Counted from the first letter of the stretch, positions 26,001 through 32,596 are shown. The stretch is DNA of 37,378 nt from an uncultured Lachnospiraceae bacterium (GCA_946616835.1 CAMOJK010000017.1:1-37378); one strand, 5' to 3'. Program-made: numbers and translations. The notes: generated by a model not told the origin, from the letters alone.

Positions 26001-26334
26001 GTCAAAGACCTACTTCCATTGTAAAGCGACGGCTGATGAATATACTGCCTTCGGAAGCGGTGCAGGCGCTAAGGCGGTGATCAGGTTCAAGGAGCTTGGC
26101 GTTGATATGGATATAAATGCCGGAACCGCCACGGGAACCGGTGCACTTAAGGGTATTTCGGAAATCCTTATGGATGAGGTGTCCTATCGCTACACCGGAA
26201 ATGGTACGAAGAATTATGCATTTGGCGGAGTAGACGGTAAGGGCAGTATGGATGTTAAGAAATCCATCATAAAGACGCAGGTGGAAAATGAAGCAGGGAA
26301 AGAAACTCTGCTTGTTACAAATAACGATTTATAG
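23068..26334 (+). CDS. LacI-type sensor/EAL cyclic-di-GMP phosphodiesterase with C-terminal beta-helix-like domain
   Basis: A 1088-residue protein without signal peptide or membrane segment. Residues about 4-285 are a LacI/PBP1-type sugar-binding domain with no DNA-binding helix-turn-helix (AVACANDFMAIGL, DIAVIGFDTSDEGQ). Residues 300-470 look GAF-like. The EAL domain (about 505-735) appears complete: E528 (FEALMR), N584, ELTE (E613, E616), D642-D643 (DDYGTGYSN), K663 (VKVDRS), E699 (LAEGVE) and Q719 (QGFYTG). It should hydrolyse cyclic-di-GMP to pGpG. From about 800 to the end, repeated GxGIG/GGT-rich strands suggest a right-handed beta-helix like those of secreted carbohydrate-binding proteins, unexpected on a cytosolic enzyme. 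Clear ribosome binding site is lacking, so translation may depend on coupling to the gene 12 bases upstream. Confidence 0.85.
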   Translation: MAVRKRIALLLGQAEEFYQCRFIDGFLKQAFEADLDVCIFSMYLKYQDTEAREKGDKRIYSLVNFDLFDAVVVLPDTIQTPGMAGEIEDRIKAEFNGPVLYVDLESKTFPYLCTDSYTPVKQLIEHLVKVHGYRDIAFLTGKKWHEHSKIRLQAYKDVMSEAGLPVRDDRIFYGDYWYTGGKKCAGQLLKKREDLPEAVACANDFMAIGLCEELVAAGLKIPEDIAVIGFDTSDEGQRSPKPLTSAYIPARATGSRAARSIVRLMNGESVDESRDETELFIGTSCGCQDDGHIYNSLRRASWTTVLSEEGFYSLHNHFVEDMIAQKDLRGFVDTVYSHVYQLKDIDSFHLCIPKDWADPSLSDDDTMTVSSYPAQMIRVLASYRGGGRIDRVGQTESFSSLSLLPELYEEHEAPCSYTFTPLYFGARNFGYAVISYGNLTRSYDEIYRLWILSFCSGLESMRRTLLMKAIRRSGVLAKFPAGFAGEKELSGEDEEAIECVNRILDDNLFTYHFQPIVSTADGSIYAFEALMRARTERKISPLDIIKYADMLRRLHDVEKATFINVLEHLREKEEDFGNRRVFINSIPGTKLSAEDEKRIEKLLVECGGQAVVELTEQAELDDEALSAMKSRYSDMGIGTAVDDYGTGYSNVSNLLRYMPDYVKVDRSLLSGIQDSPSKQHFVREIVSFSHDNGIKVLAEGVETADELRTVIGLGCDLIQGFYTGRPSPEILQHIEQEIAEEICRYQKEHQEGANRRGYMTGRVSRLSAGSLVREGYQKIVSVGEEVSFRDYVLSGTPGQKTELTIEIQEGYDGQITLENVSLVSPKLGPCIDIAPGAKLTLLLHGENTFIGGGIMVPEGAQLTVLGDGDLTIQAKRREYAAIGFAGGSAGCMEFYQDGTILLETGGTKGVGIGGTEGADIHIYRGKYIIHQNSDTGTGIGCVEGDIKLDVNSCDIDMTFLGGTGVGIGSINGNADMGMSKTYFHCKATADEYTAFGSGAGAKAVIRFKELGVDMDINAGTATGTGALKGISEILMDEVSYRYTGNGTKNYAFGGVDGKGSMDVKKSIIKTQVENEAGKETLLVTNNDL

Positions 26335-26335
26335 C

Positions 26336-26354
26336 TTTCGTTACAATAACGAAA
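26336..26354. promoter_or_regulatory. 19-bp perfect palindrome after the EAL gene
   Basis: TTTCGTTACAATAACGAAA has 8-bp perfect arms around CAA and begins two bases after the stop codon. A run of seven T follows only after ten more bases (26364-26370), so it is a poor terminator. It may be an operator upstream of the msmK promoter, 30 bases before the -35, or a stabilising 3' hairpin. The role is inferred only from symmetry. Confidence 0.4.
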
Positions 26355-26382
26355 ACATTTCACTTTTTTTCGTCGAACGGTC

Positions 26383-26413
26383 AATTGAAAGTGCTTTCAT
26401 AAAAAAGTAGAAT
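26383..26413 (+). promoter_or_regulatory. Strong promoter of the msmK-type gene with overlapping cre-like operator
   Basis: TTGAAA (26385-26390) and TAGAAT (26408-26413) with a 17-base spacer form a near-consensus sigma-A promoter. Overlapping its -35 and spacer is TGAAAGTGCTTTCA (26386-26399), which differs at one central base from the ideal symmetrical catabolite-responsive element TGAAAGCGCTTTCA bound by CcpA-type LacI-family regulators. Binding there would block RNA polymerase, consistent with sugar control of an ABC importer ATPase. Confidence 0.65.
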
Positions 26414-26430
26414 TACCAATGTCAGGTTGA

Positions 26431-26451
26431 GTAACTGCGATGTGCGGTTAC
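26431..26451 (+). other. Leader hairpin in the msmK 5' untranslated region
   Basis: GTAACTGC (26431-26438) pairs with GCGGTTAC (26444-26451), eight base pairs including one G-U, around a five-base loop GATGT. It lies about 11 bases after the predicted start of transcription and 48 bases before the AGGAGG (26499-26504). It may stabilise the 5' end of the abundant messenger; no riboswitch fold is recognised. Confidence 0.45.
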
Positions 26452-26510
26452 CACGGACAGATGAAAAGGAAAACTGTTAATTAAAAACTATAAATTTCAG
26501 GAGGTTAAAA

Positions 26511-27623
26511 ATGGCAAGTCTTTCATTAAAAAACATTTGCAAGGTTTATCCCAACGGATTCGAAGCTGTTAAGGATTTCAACCTTGAAATCGCAGACCAG
26601 GAGTTCATCATCTTCGTTGGACCTTCAGGATGCGGTAAGTCAACAACTCTTCGTATGATCGCAGGTCTTGAGGATATTTCATCCGGTGAGCTTCGTATCG
26701 GCGACAGACTGGTTAACGATGTAGAGCCTAAGGATCGTGATATCGCGATGGTATTCCAGAACTACGCTCTGTATCCTCACATGACCGTTTATGATAACAT
26801 GGCATTCGGTCTTAAGCTTCGTAAGGTTCCTTCAGACGAGATCGATAAGATGGTTAAGGAAGCAGCTAAGATCCTCGACCTTGTTCCTTATCTTGAGCGT
26901 AAGCCCAAGGCTCTCTCCGGTGGACAGAGACAGCGTGTTGCCATGGGACGTGCTATCGTTCGTAATCCTAAGGTATTCCTTATGGACGAGCCTCTTTCAA
27001 ACCTTGATGCTAAGCTCCGTGTACAGATGAGAATTGAGATCGCTAAGCTTCATCAGCGTCTCGGCACCACCATCATCTACGTTACACACGATCAGACCGA
27101 GGCTATGACACTTGGTACCAGAATCGTTGTTATGAAGGATGGTGTTATCCAGCAGGTTGACACACCTCAGAACCTTTACGACAGACCTCAGAACCTGTTC
27201 GTAGCAGGCTTCATGGGATCACCTCAGATGAACTTCCTTGATGCTGTTGTTGAGATTCAGGGTGAGACAGCTTATCTGAAGATCGCTAACAAGGCTGTTC
27301 CTCTTCCTCCTGAAAAGAGCAAGAAGCTTATCGAGGGCGGATATGACGGAAAGACCGTTACATTCGGTATCAGACCTGAGGACGTTTATGATTCAGAGAT
27401 GATGGTTGAGGCTTCTCCTACCAGCGTATTCGAAGCAAGCATCCGTGTATACGAGCTTCTTGGTGCTGAAGTTTACCTGTATTTTGATCTTGATGAGTTC
27501 CCGATGACTGCAAGAGTTGATCCCAGAACTACAGCAAGACCCGGCGATGTTGTAAGATTCGCTTTCGATACAGAGAAGATTCATGTATTCGATAAGGAAA
27601 CAGAGCACATCATCACCAACTAA
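26511..27623 (+). CDS. Sugar ABC transporter ATP-binding protein, MsmK/UgpC type
   Basis: A 370-residue ATPase of carbohydrate ABC importers. Walker A GPSGCGKST is near 36-44, the Q-loop in VFQNYALYPHMTV, the signature LSGGQRQRV near 135, Walker B VFLMDEPLSNLD, and the H-loop THDQTEAM. A C-terminal TOBE/OB regulatory domain (about 240-370) places it with MsmK/MsmX/UgpC. Such ATPases often energise several sugar importers, which fits the absence of permease or binding-protein genes here. Codon choice is unlike the neighbours (strong use of CGT, GTT, CTT, AAG, GAG), a mark of very high expression. It has its own promoter, AGGAGG and a near-perfect terminator, so it is monocistronic. Confidence 0.95.
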   Translation: MASLSLKNICKVYPNGFEAVKDFNLEIADQEFIIFVGPSGCGKSTTLRMIAGLEDISSGELRIGDRLVNDVEPKDRDIAMVFQNYALYPHMTVYDNMAFGLKLRKVPSDEIDKMVKEAAKILDLVPYLERKPKALSGGQRQRVAMGRAIVRNPKVFLMDEPLSNLDAKLRVQMRIEIAKLHQRLGTTIIYVTHDQTEAMTLGTRIVVMKDGVIQQVDTPQNLYDRPQNLFVAGFMGSPQMNFLDAVVEIQGETAYLKIANKAVPLPPEKSKKLIEGGYDGKTVTFGIRPEDVYDSEMMVEASPTSVFEASIRVYELLGAEVYLYFDLDEFPMTARVDPRTTARPGDVVRFAFDTEKIHVFDKETEHIITN

Positions 27624-27657
27624 GATCTGGCAAAAGATTTACAGTAAGATTAATGGA

Positions 27658-27687
27658 GCCGCAGGGCGAAAGCCCTGCGGCTTTTTT
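27658..27687 (+). terminator. Rho-independent terminator of the msmK-type gene
   Basis: A 10-bp G+C-rich stem (GCCGCAGGGC at 27658-27667 with GCCCTGCGGC at 27672-27681) closes on the GNRA tetraloop GAAA and is followed by six T (27682-27687). It is the strongest terminator in the window. Confidence 0.96.
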
Positions 27688-27797
27688 CGTGATTGTCCCA
27701 CCCATAGGCTGGCTTCCGAAAGTGTTTTTTTGGCTTACGCTGAATGTGACTCGTCATTTAAAAATCAAATCTTCCGGTTCGGATTAAATGGCGTTTA

Positions 27798-27826
27798 TTG
27801 ACGATTAGCTATTAGCATGCTATACT
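27798..27826 (+). promoter_or_regulatory. Near-consensus promoter of the AAA ATPase gene
   Basis: TTGACG (27798-27803) and TATACT (27821-27826), each matching five of six positions, are separated by exactly 17 bases. Transcription would start near 27833, inside the first copy of the 16-bp repeated element described next. The leader would be about 98 bases. Confidence 0.7.
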
Positions 27827-27827
27827 A

Positions 27828-27906
27828 GTTACAGACAAGTATACATATTAAACGCACATATACTTGTCTGTAACATATGTATAATATTAGGTTTCAGACA
27901 AGTATA
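27828..27906. repeat. Triple 16-bp element, operator array or competing hairpins
   Basis: GTTACAGACAAGTATA occurs at 27828-27843, as an exact inverted copy at 27859-27874, and with one change (GTTTCAGACAAGTATA) at 27891-27906. Centres are 31 and 32 bp apart, close to three helical turns, so all copies face the same side of DNA. The first lies on the predicted transcription start. In RNA, copy 2 could pair with the transcribed part of copy 1 or with copy 3. The copy 2-3 stem (16 of 17 pairs) is followed after three bases by six T (27911-27916), resembling an intrinsic terminator placed just before the GAGGG ribosome binding site. Together with the promoter and the msmK terminator this fills the 307-base gap 27624-27930; no gene is seen in it. 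Confidence 0.8.
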
Positions 27907-27930
27907 TATCTTTTTTGAGGGAATAATGAT

Positions 27931-29352
27931 ATGAGTATATTGGGAAGAAAGATAGAACAGGGTATATTGGGGGATTGCCTGGATTCTGCTCAGGCGGAAT
28001 TTGTTGTGGTATATGGCAGACGAAGAGTTGGAAAGACTTATCTTGTTAGGGAATACTTTAATAATGAATTTGCGTTTTTTGCAACCGGGATCAATGAAGT
28101 AAATATGAAAGAACAATTGGACTATTTTAACGATAGTCTGATAGAGTATGGTTTCGAAGAAAAGAAGGCTCCCGGGAGTTGGCGAGAGGCGTTTAACAGA
28201 TTAAAAGAACTTCTTATGTGTCCGGACATAAAAAGAGATCCAATAACCGGGAAAAGAGTTGTTTTTTTGGATGAATTGCCATGGATGGATACCGCAAAAT
28301 CCGGATTTAAAACAGCGTTGGAGCACTTTTGGAATAGCTGGGGGGCATCACAGAAGGACCTTTTACTTATCGTGTGCGGTTCAGCTACTTCTTGGATCAT
28401 CCAAAATGTACTGGGAGATCATGGAGGATTATATAACAGGATTACCAGGCAGATACATCTGTATCCTTTTTCACTTCGGGAATGTGAGGAATTTTTGCAG
28501 TCAAAGGGCTTTTCCCTAAGCAGAAGGGATATTACCGATTGCTATATGGTATTCGGCGGGATTCCGTATTATCTGAATCTTTTAAACCGGCGTTACAGTA
28601 TGGTGCAGAATATTGATGCCCTGCTTTTTCAGGAAAATGGTCAACTGTACTATGAGTACGACAGGCTGTTCTCTTCCTTATATCGTAATCCGAAAAAACA
28701 TATGGAAATCATCAAGGCATTAGCGAAAAAAAGCAAGGGAATGACTCGGACGGAATTGATAAGGGATACTAAGATTGCGGATGGAGGATTACTGTCAAAA
28801 ACGATAGATGAATTGGAACAATGTGGTTTTATCCGCATATATAAGAATTATATGAAAAAAGAGAAAGAACAGTATTACCAATTGATCGATCCGTTTGTAT
28901 TATTTTACCAGAACTTTCGGGTTAAAAAAGAATACTCATCATGGACAAAGTATTATGGAACTCCCGGATATTATTCGTGGCGTGGAAATGCTTTTGAGAT
29001 ACTGTGTCTGAATCATCTGCCGCAGATAAAGGCAGCACTCGGAATCTCAGGTGTCGAAACGATGGAGTACTCCTGGAGAAGTTCGTCGGCAAAGAAGGGC
29101 GCACAGATTGACCTGCTGATTGATCGCATGGATAATGTGATCAATGTGTGTGAGATGAAGTATTCCACGGAACCGTTTGAGATAGATGCAGCCTATGAAG
29201 AAGATCTGCTTCACAAACTAGATGTCTTTCAGCGAGAAACAAAGAATAAGAAAACGTTGCACCTTACACTTGTAAGTGCCTCAGGCCTGGAACGGAATAA
29301 GCATAGTAATATTGTGATCAATGTGATAACCGGAGATGAGCTGTTCGGGTAG
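27931..29352 (+). CDS. AAA/STAND-like ATPase with C-terminal PD-(D/E)xK-like (DUF234-type) domain
   Basis: A 473-residue protein of the archaeal-type ATPase family found in many bacteria and archaea in strain-variable copies. The P-loop GRRRVGKT is at 29-36, Walker B VFLDELPWM has D114-E115, and CGSATSWI and YPFSLRECEEFL are later family motifs. A winged-helix region (about 265-330) follows. The C-terminal domain shows QIDLLID (D394) and CEMKY (E408, K410), the D...ExK pattern of PD-(D/E)xK nucleases. Its role is not established for the family; defence or mobile-element functions have been proposed. Tyr/Phe/Lys-rich composition and its own operator-like leader point to an accessory gene. GAGGG at 27917-27921 serves the ATG at 27931. 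Confidence 0.85.
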   Translation: MSILGRKIEQGILGDCLDSAQAEFVVVYGRRRVGKTYLVREYFNNEFAFFATGINEVNMKEQLDYFNDSLIEYGFEEKKAPGSWREAFNRLKELLMCPDIKRDPITGKRVVFLDELPWMDTAKSGFKTALEHFWNSWGASQKDLLLIVCGSATSWIIQNVLGDHGGLYNRITRQIHLYPFSLRECEEFLQSKGFSLSRRDITDCYMVFGGIPYYLNLLNRRYSMVQNIDALLFQENGQLYYEYDRLFSSLYRNPKKHMEIIKALAKKSKGMTRTELIRDTKIADGGLLSKTIDELEQCGFIRIYKNYMKKEKEQYYQLIDPFVLFYQNFRVKKEYSSWTKYYGTPGYYSWRGNAFEILCLNHLPQIKAALGISGVETMEYSWRSSSAKKGAQIDLLIDRMDNVINVCEMKYSTEPFEIDAAYEEDLLHKLDVFQRETKNKKTLHLTLVSASGLERNKHSNIVINVITGDELFG

Positions 29353-29359
29353 TAACGGC

Positions 29360-29553
29360 ATATAAAATAGTTGGCCATTGGCTGAAACATAAAGATGTCC
29401 GTGAAGGCTTTTTAGGGATGTTTACAGCAGGATTGTGAAGATGCGCGTGCTTTAGACTCGGCGGTAAGAAAGGCTGCGGATCATTACATGTCAAAGAATC
29501 CGGAATTGGCCTGCGAAGAGGCTGTAAGGATGGCATCGGCGATATTGAGGTGA
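29360..29553 (+). pseudogene. Frameshifted remnant of an unidentified gene
   Basis: Within the 343-base gap 29353-29695, two overlapping frames look protein-like. One reads WLKHKDVREGFLGMFTAGL and stops at a TGA near 29436. From 29416 another frame continues DCEDARALDSAVRKAADHYM, then SKNPELACEEAVRMASAILR, to a TGA at 29551-29553, without a start codon. The helical, natural-looking composition and the direct succession of frames suggest a decayed gene tail. The family is not recognised. The rest of the gap holds an A+T-rich stretch and the promoter of the next gene. Confidence 0.3.
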
Positions 29554-29658
29554 AGTTTTTTTAATAGCTGAACTGAATAAATAGCCAAATTCTGCGACTA
29601 TTTATTGGAACAGTTGAAATCCGTGTAGAAAAGTACTTCTGATATCTGCTGATTCAGT

Positions 29659-29687
29659 TTGCCAATTCCCCATAAATCCCGTATAAT
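29659..29687 (+). promoter_or_regulatory. Near-consensus promoter predicting a leaderless glycosyltransferase mRNA
   Basis: TTGCCA (29659-29664) and perfect TATAAT (29682-29687) with a 17-base spacer. The expected transcription start is 29693-29695, and the start codon of the next gene is at 29696, so the messenger would have almost no leader and no room for a Shine-Dalgarno sequence. Confidence 0.72.
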
Positions 29688-29695
29688 TTATCAGA

Positions 29696-30916
29696 ATGGG
29701 AGAAGAAGTTAAAAAAATAGCGGTTGTTGTACCCAGATATGGTCAGGAGGTGACGGGACCAGTTCCTAACTATGCCTACGAACTAGTACAGAAGCTTAAG
29801 GGCTCCTATGCTATTGATGTGCTCACGACAACTGCATCTGATTATGAAACATGGTCGAATCACTTCCCTGAGGGTCAGAGCGAAGAGGAAGGTATAACTA
29901 TCCTGCGCTTCAGGACTACCCAGAACAGGGACATTGAGGAGTTTGAAAAGATTGATGCCATGCGGGAACGCCTTGGCGTGCTCGGCGGCTCCCTGGATCA
30001 GAAGCGTATTTACGCACAGGGACCGGTCACCCGAGGCCTTGCTGCCTATATTAAAGAACATAAAGATGATTATGACCGTTTCTTATTTATAACATTCCAG
30101 TATTTTACTACTGCTTATGCATATCATAATGTTTCTGAAAAGACCATCCTTATTCCTCTTGTATCACCTGAACTGGATGTAAAACAGATAAAATACAAGA
30201 TATATAAAGACATATTCAAATCCGTCAAGGGAATAATCTTCAGGAGCGAGGGCGAGCAGCGTTTTGTAAACAGTAATATAAAGCTTGATGAGAAAAAGCA
30301 GGCCGTAGTTTCCCTTGGCATAGATGTACCGGAATTTCTGACTGATGCCATGAAGCGGCTGAAGGCTGTTGATGATTTCAAGACAAAATACGGGATCGAG
30401 GGTGATTATATAATTTACAGCGGTCGTATAAGCAGCAAATTCGGCTGTGAAAAGATGTTTGATATATACAGGAATTACCGGGGAGGGCGAGCATCAACTC
30501 CCATCAGCCTGGTGGCAATAGGCAGGGCCGATAATGACATGGTACTGCCCAGAAATATCGGGGCTTACTACCCGGGTTTTCTTTCGGAAAGAGAAAAGCT
30601 TACGGCATTGGCAGGTGCAAAGTTTCAGTGGATACCTGCGTCAGTTTCCATAAATAAGGATTATTGTCTGATGGGAATGGCATTGGGAGTGCCTCCTATA
30701 GCAAACCAGAACTGTGAAAACATAAGTGAGCAGATAAAGCGAAGTGAAGCCGGGTATACATATAATGGTGACCTTGAATGTTGCAGGATAATAAAGGATA
30801 TGGAAACTATAAGTGATGAGAACTATGCCAAGGTAAGAGTGAGGGCAAAATTCTATATCAAGAATAATTACAGCTGGGAAGCGTCTTTGAAGAAGATGCA
30901 GGCTGTTATAGGATAG
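29696..30916 (+). CDS. Glycosyltransferase family 4-like protein
   Basis: A 406-residue GT-B fold glycosyltransferase. The N-terminus KKIAVVVPRYGQEVTGPVPNYAYELVQKL has the GT4 acceptor-domain pattern, with a P-N-Y position where many have H-x-x-x-L. The C-terminal donor half shows DYIIYSGRISSKFGCEKMFD, a LVAIGRAD strand and GFLSEREKLTALAGAKFQWIPA. The ExxxxxxxE donor motif is not obvious; the region INKDYCLMGMALGVPPIAN replaces it. It probably acts at the cytoplasmic face on a surface polysaccharide or glycolipid. No other start codon is available upstream in this frame within the leader. The PucR-type gene follows after 12 bases. Confidence 0.82.
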   Translation: MGEEVKKIAVVVPRYGQEVTGPVPNYAYELVQKLKGSYAIDVLTTTASDYETWSNHFPEGQSEEEGITILRFRTTQNRDIEEFEKIDAMRERLGVLGGSLDQKRIYAQGPVTRGLAAYIKEHKDDYDRFLFITFQYFTTAYAYHNVSEKTILIPLVSPELDVKQIKYKIYKDIFKSVKGIIFRSEGEQRFVNSNIKLDEKKQAVVSLGIDVPEFLTDAMKRLKAVDDFKTKYGIEGDYIIYSGRISSKFGCEKMFDIYRNYRGGRASTPISLVAIGRADNDMVLPRNIGAYYPGFLSEREKLTALAGAKFQWIPASVSINKDYCLMGMALGVPPIANQNCENISEQIKRSEAGYTYNGDLECCRIIKDMETISDENYAKVRVRAKFYIKNNYSWEASLKKMQAVIG

Positions 30917-30928
30917 ATAGAACGGATT

Positions 30929-31843
30929 ATGAATAAACGCGAAGCTACGGAAAAGATAAAAGACCTTAATGAGCTGACCGGATCAGGGCTTGAGGTGGAA
31001 GGCATAAAGAATGGGGATATAACCATCAGTGGAACTTTCCCAGCAGATGTTCTGGTGCGGATCATCGAAGAGATAAAAGCTGCGGACAGCAGGGAAGGGT
31101 TTCTACGGGCTGTTATCGAGGGAAGGTTTACCGAGGCAGAGATACAGGAAAAGGCTGAAAGGTACGGCTTTTCTTTTGACAAAAGATATGCTGCACTGCT
31201 GATAGAGCAGTCAAAGTCCGGTATATCAGCAGGCCTCCTGGCAGAGCTTTTCGCAGGGGAAGGCGATAATGTTATTGTGCCTTTAAATGAACATTCTATA
31301 ATCTTCATTAAGGAACTCTCAGGAAAAAAAGAAAAAGATATACTGACCAAAACGGCAGGCTCAATAGTGAGTACCGTTAATACCGAGCTTATGGAAAAGG
31401 TCAGGGTTTCCTACGGAAAGCCTGTGACTGGCGTGGCTCAGATACAGGAGTCCTACCTGCAGGCTAAGCTTGCAATGGAGGTTGCCGGAATATTTTATAC
31501 CGAGCGTTATGTTATATCATGTGATGAACTGGGGATAGGCCGGCTCATTGCAGAGCTTCCGGTTTCACTGTGTGAGCTTTTTATGGAGGAAATATGTGGC
31601 GAAAAGAAGAAATTCACCCTTAGTGATGACGAGCTCAAGATGATTAACAGCTATTTCGACAGAAACCTAAGTCTGGCGGAGACTGCGAGAGATCTTTACA
31701 TTCACAGGAATACGCTTACTTATCGTATAGAAAAACTCCAGAAAAAGACGGGCCTAGATATCAGGAGTTTTGATGATGCCGTGACATTAAAAATCGCTCT
31801 TATGGTAGACCGCTATCTTGAATACAAAACCTCAGATGCCTGA
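30929..31843 (+). CDS. PucR/CdaR-type transcriptional regulator
   Basis: A 304-residue cytosolic regulator. The C-terminal helix-turn-helix, LSLAETARDLYIHRNTLTYRIEKLQKKTGLDIRSF, is the HTH_30 signature of the PucR/CdaR family, and the middle (about 130-225, with VRVSYGKPVTGVAQIQESYLQAKLAM) matches its GGDEF-like domain. Family members control sugar-diacid, purine or carbohydrate use in response to metabolites. It follows the glycosyltransferase gene by 12 bases and has only a weak ribosome binding site, suggesting low level or coupled synthesis. It is convergent with the radical SAM gene 18 bases away. The target genes are unknown. Confidence 0.85.
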   Translation: MNKREATEKIKDLNELTGSGLEVEGIKNGDITISGTFPADVLVRIIEEIKAADSREGFLRAVIEGRFTEAEIQEKAERYGFSFDKRYAALLIEQSKSGISAGLLAELFAGEGDNVIVPLNEHSIIFIKELSGKKEKDILTKTAGSIVSTVNTELMEKVRVSYGKPVTGVAQIQESYLQAKLAMEVAGIFYTERYVISCDELGIGRLIAELPVSLCELFMEEICGEKKKFTLSDDELKMINSYFDRNLSLAETARDLYIHRNTLTYRIEKLQKKTGLDIRSFDDAVTLKIALMVDRYLEYKTSDA

Positions 31844-31861
31844 TGTTTTGCGGCCGTTAGT

Positions 31862-32596
31862 CTAGTCCACACCCCTCAGGCATGCGGCAGGAACATGTTT
31901 TCTTACTGTTCTTAGAATATCATTTAACTCATCCGCAGAAAAACTTTCAAACTGTTTTTCATTTCCATTTAGTTTATTTATTATAAGCTCACTGTCTGTA
32001 TATGACTGGAGAAAATAAGCCTTTGCGCCGCTTATCTGTTTTGCCATTGCTTCTGTCTGCGAAATGTCGTGCAGTCCCTTAACCAGAGTGGTGCGGAATT
32101 CATATTCTATGCCGCAGTTCATTATGAATTCAATGGCTTCAGTGGTCTTTTCAAGGAGGCTGTCGGCGGAGCTGCCGGTTTCTTTTTTTAAGCCGCATAC
32201 TTCCGCAAACTGCTCCGGCGAAGCTTTTATGTCCATGGCGATCATATCAATGAGGGATTCTTCATATAACTGCTTTAGGATTTCCGGCCTCGTGCCGTTG
32301 GAATCGAGTTTTACTAAAAGCCCCATGTCTTTGAGCTTCTTCAGAAACTCCGCGAGATCCGGCTGGTTTGTGGGTTCGCCGCCGCTTACGCAGACGCCTT
32401 CATATATGCCGGACCGCTTACGGATCCTTGCAAGTATATCTTCTTCGGTGAAAGGAGTGTCGAATTTTTCCGGCAGGACCAGTGAGCCGTTCTGACAGAA
32501 GGGACAGCGGAAGTTGCAGCCCTGTGTAAAGACTGTGCATGCGAGATGTCCCGGATAATCAAGTAATGTTGTTGACTGAAAACCGCCTATAAGCAT
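31862..32596 (-). CDS. Radical SAM activase, NrdG2-type (anaerobic ribonucleotide reductase activating)
   Basis: A 244-residue radical SAM enzyme. The iron-sulfur cluster motif CNFRCPFC has C27, C31 and C34 (CxxxCxxC), and SGGEPTNQPD binds adenosylmethionine. The start LIGGFQSTTLLDYPGHLACTVFTQGC is diagnostic for the NrdG2 branch (TIGR02495-like), which generates the glycyl radical on the anaerobic ribonucleotide reductase NrdD. Further signature: KLDSNGTRPEIL and AMDIKASPEQF. The reductase gene itself is not in the window. AGGAGC lies seven bases before the ATG. It fits an obligately or facultatively anaerobic host. A pyruvate-formate-lyase-type activase is a less likely alternative. Confidence 0.9.
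   Translation of the reverse strand: MLIGGFQSTTLLDYPGHLACTVFTQGCNFRCPFCQNGSLVLPEKFDTPFTEEDILARIRKRSGIYEGVCVSGGEPTNQPDLAEFLKKLKDMGLLVKLDSNGTRPEILKQLYEESLIDMIAMDIKASPEQFAEVCGLKKETGSSADSLLEKTTEAIEFIMNCGIEYEFRTTLVKGLHDISQTEAMAKQISGAKAYFLQSYTDSELIINKLNGNEKQFESFSADELNDILRTVRKHVPAACLRGVD

Noticed and set aside
27880-27885. Second TATAAT in the leader of the AAA ATPase gene
   Set aside because: No -35-like hexamer lies 16-18 bases upstream and the TG is directly adjacent instead of one base away; the promoter at 27798-27826 is much better.
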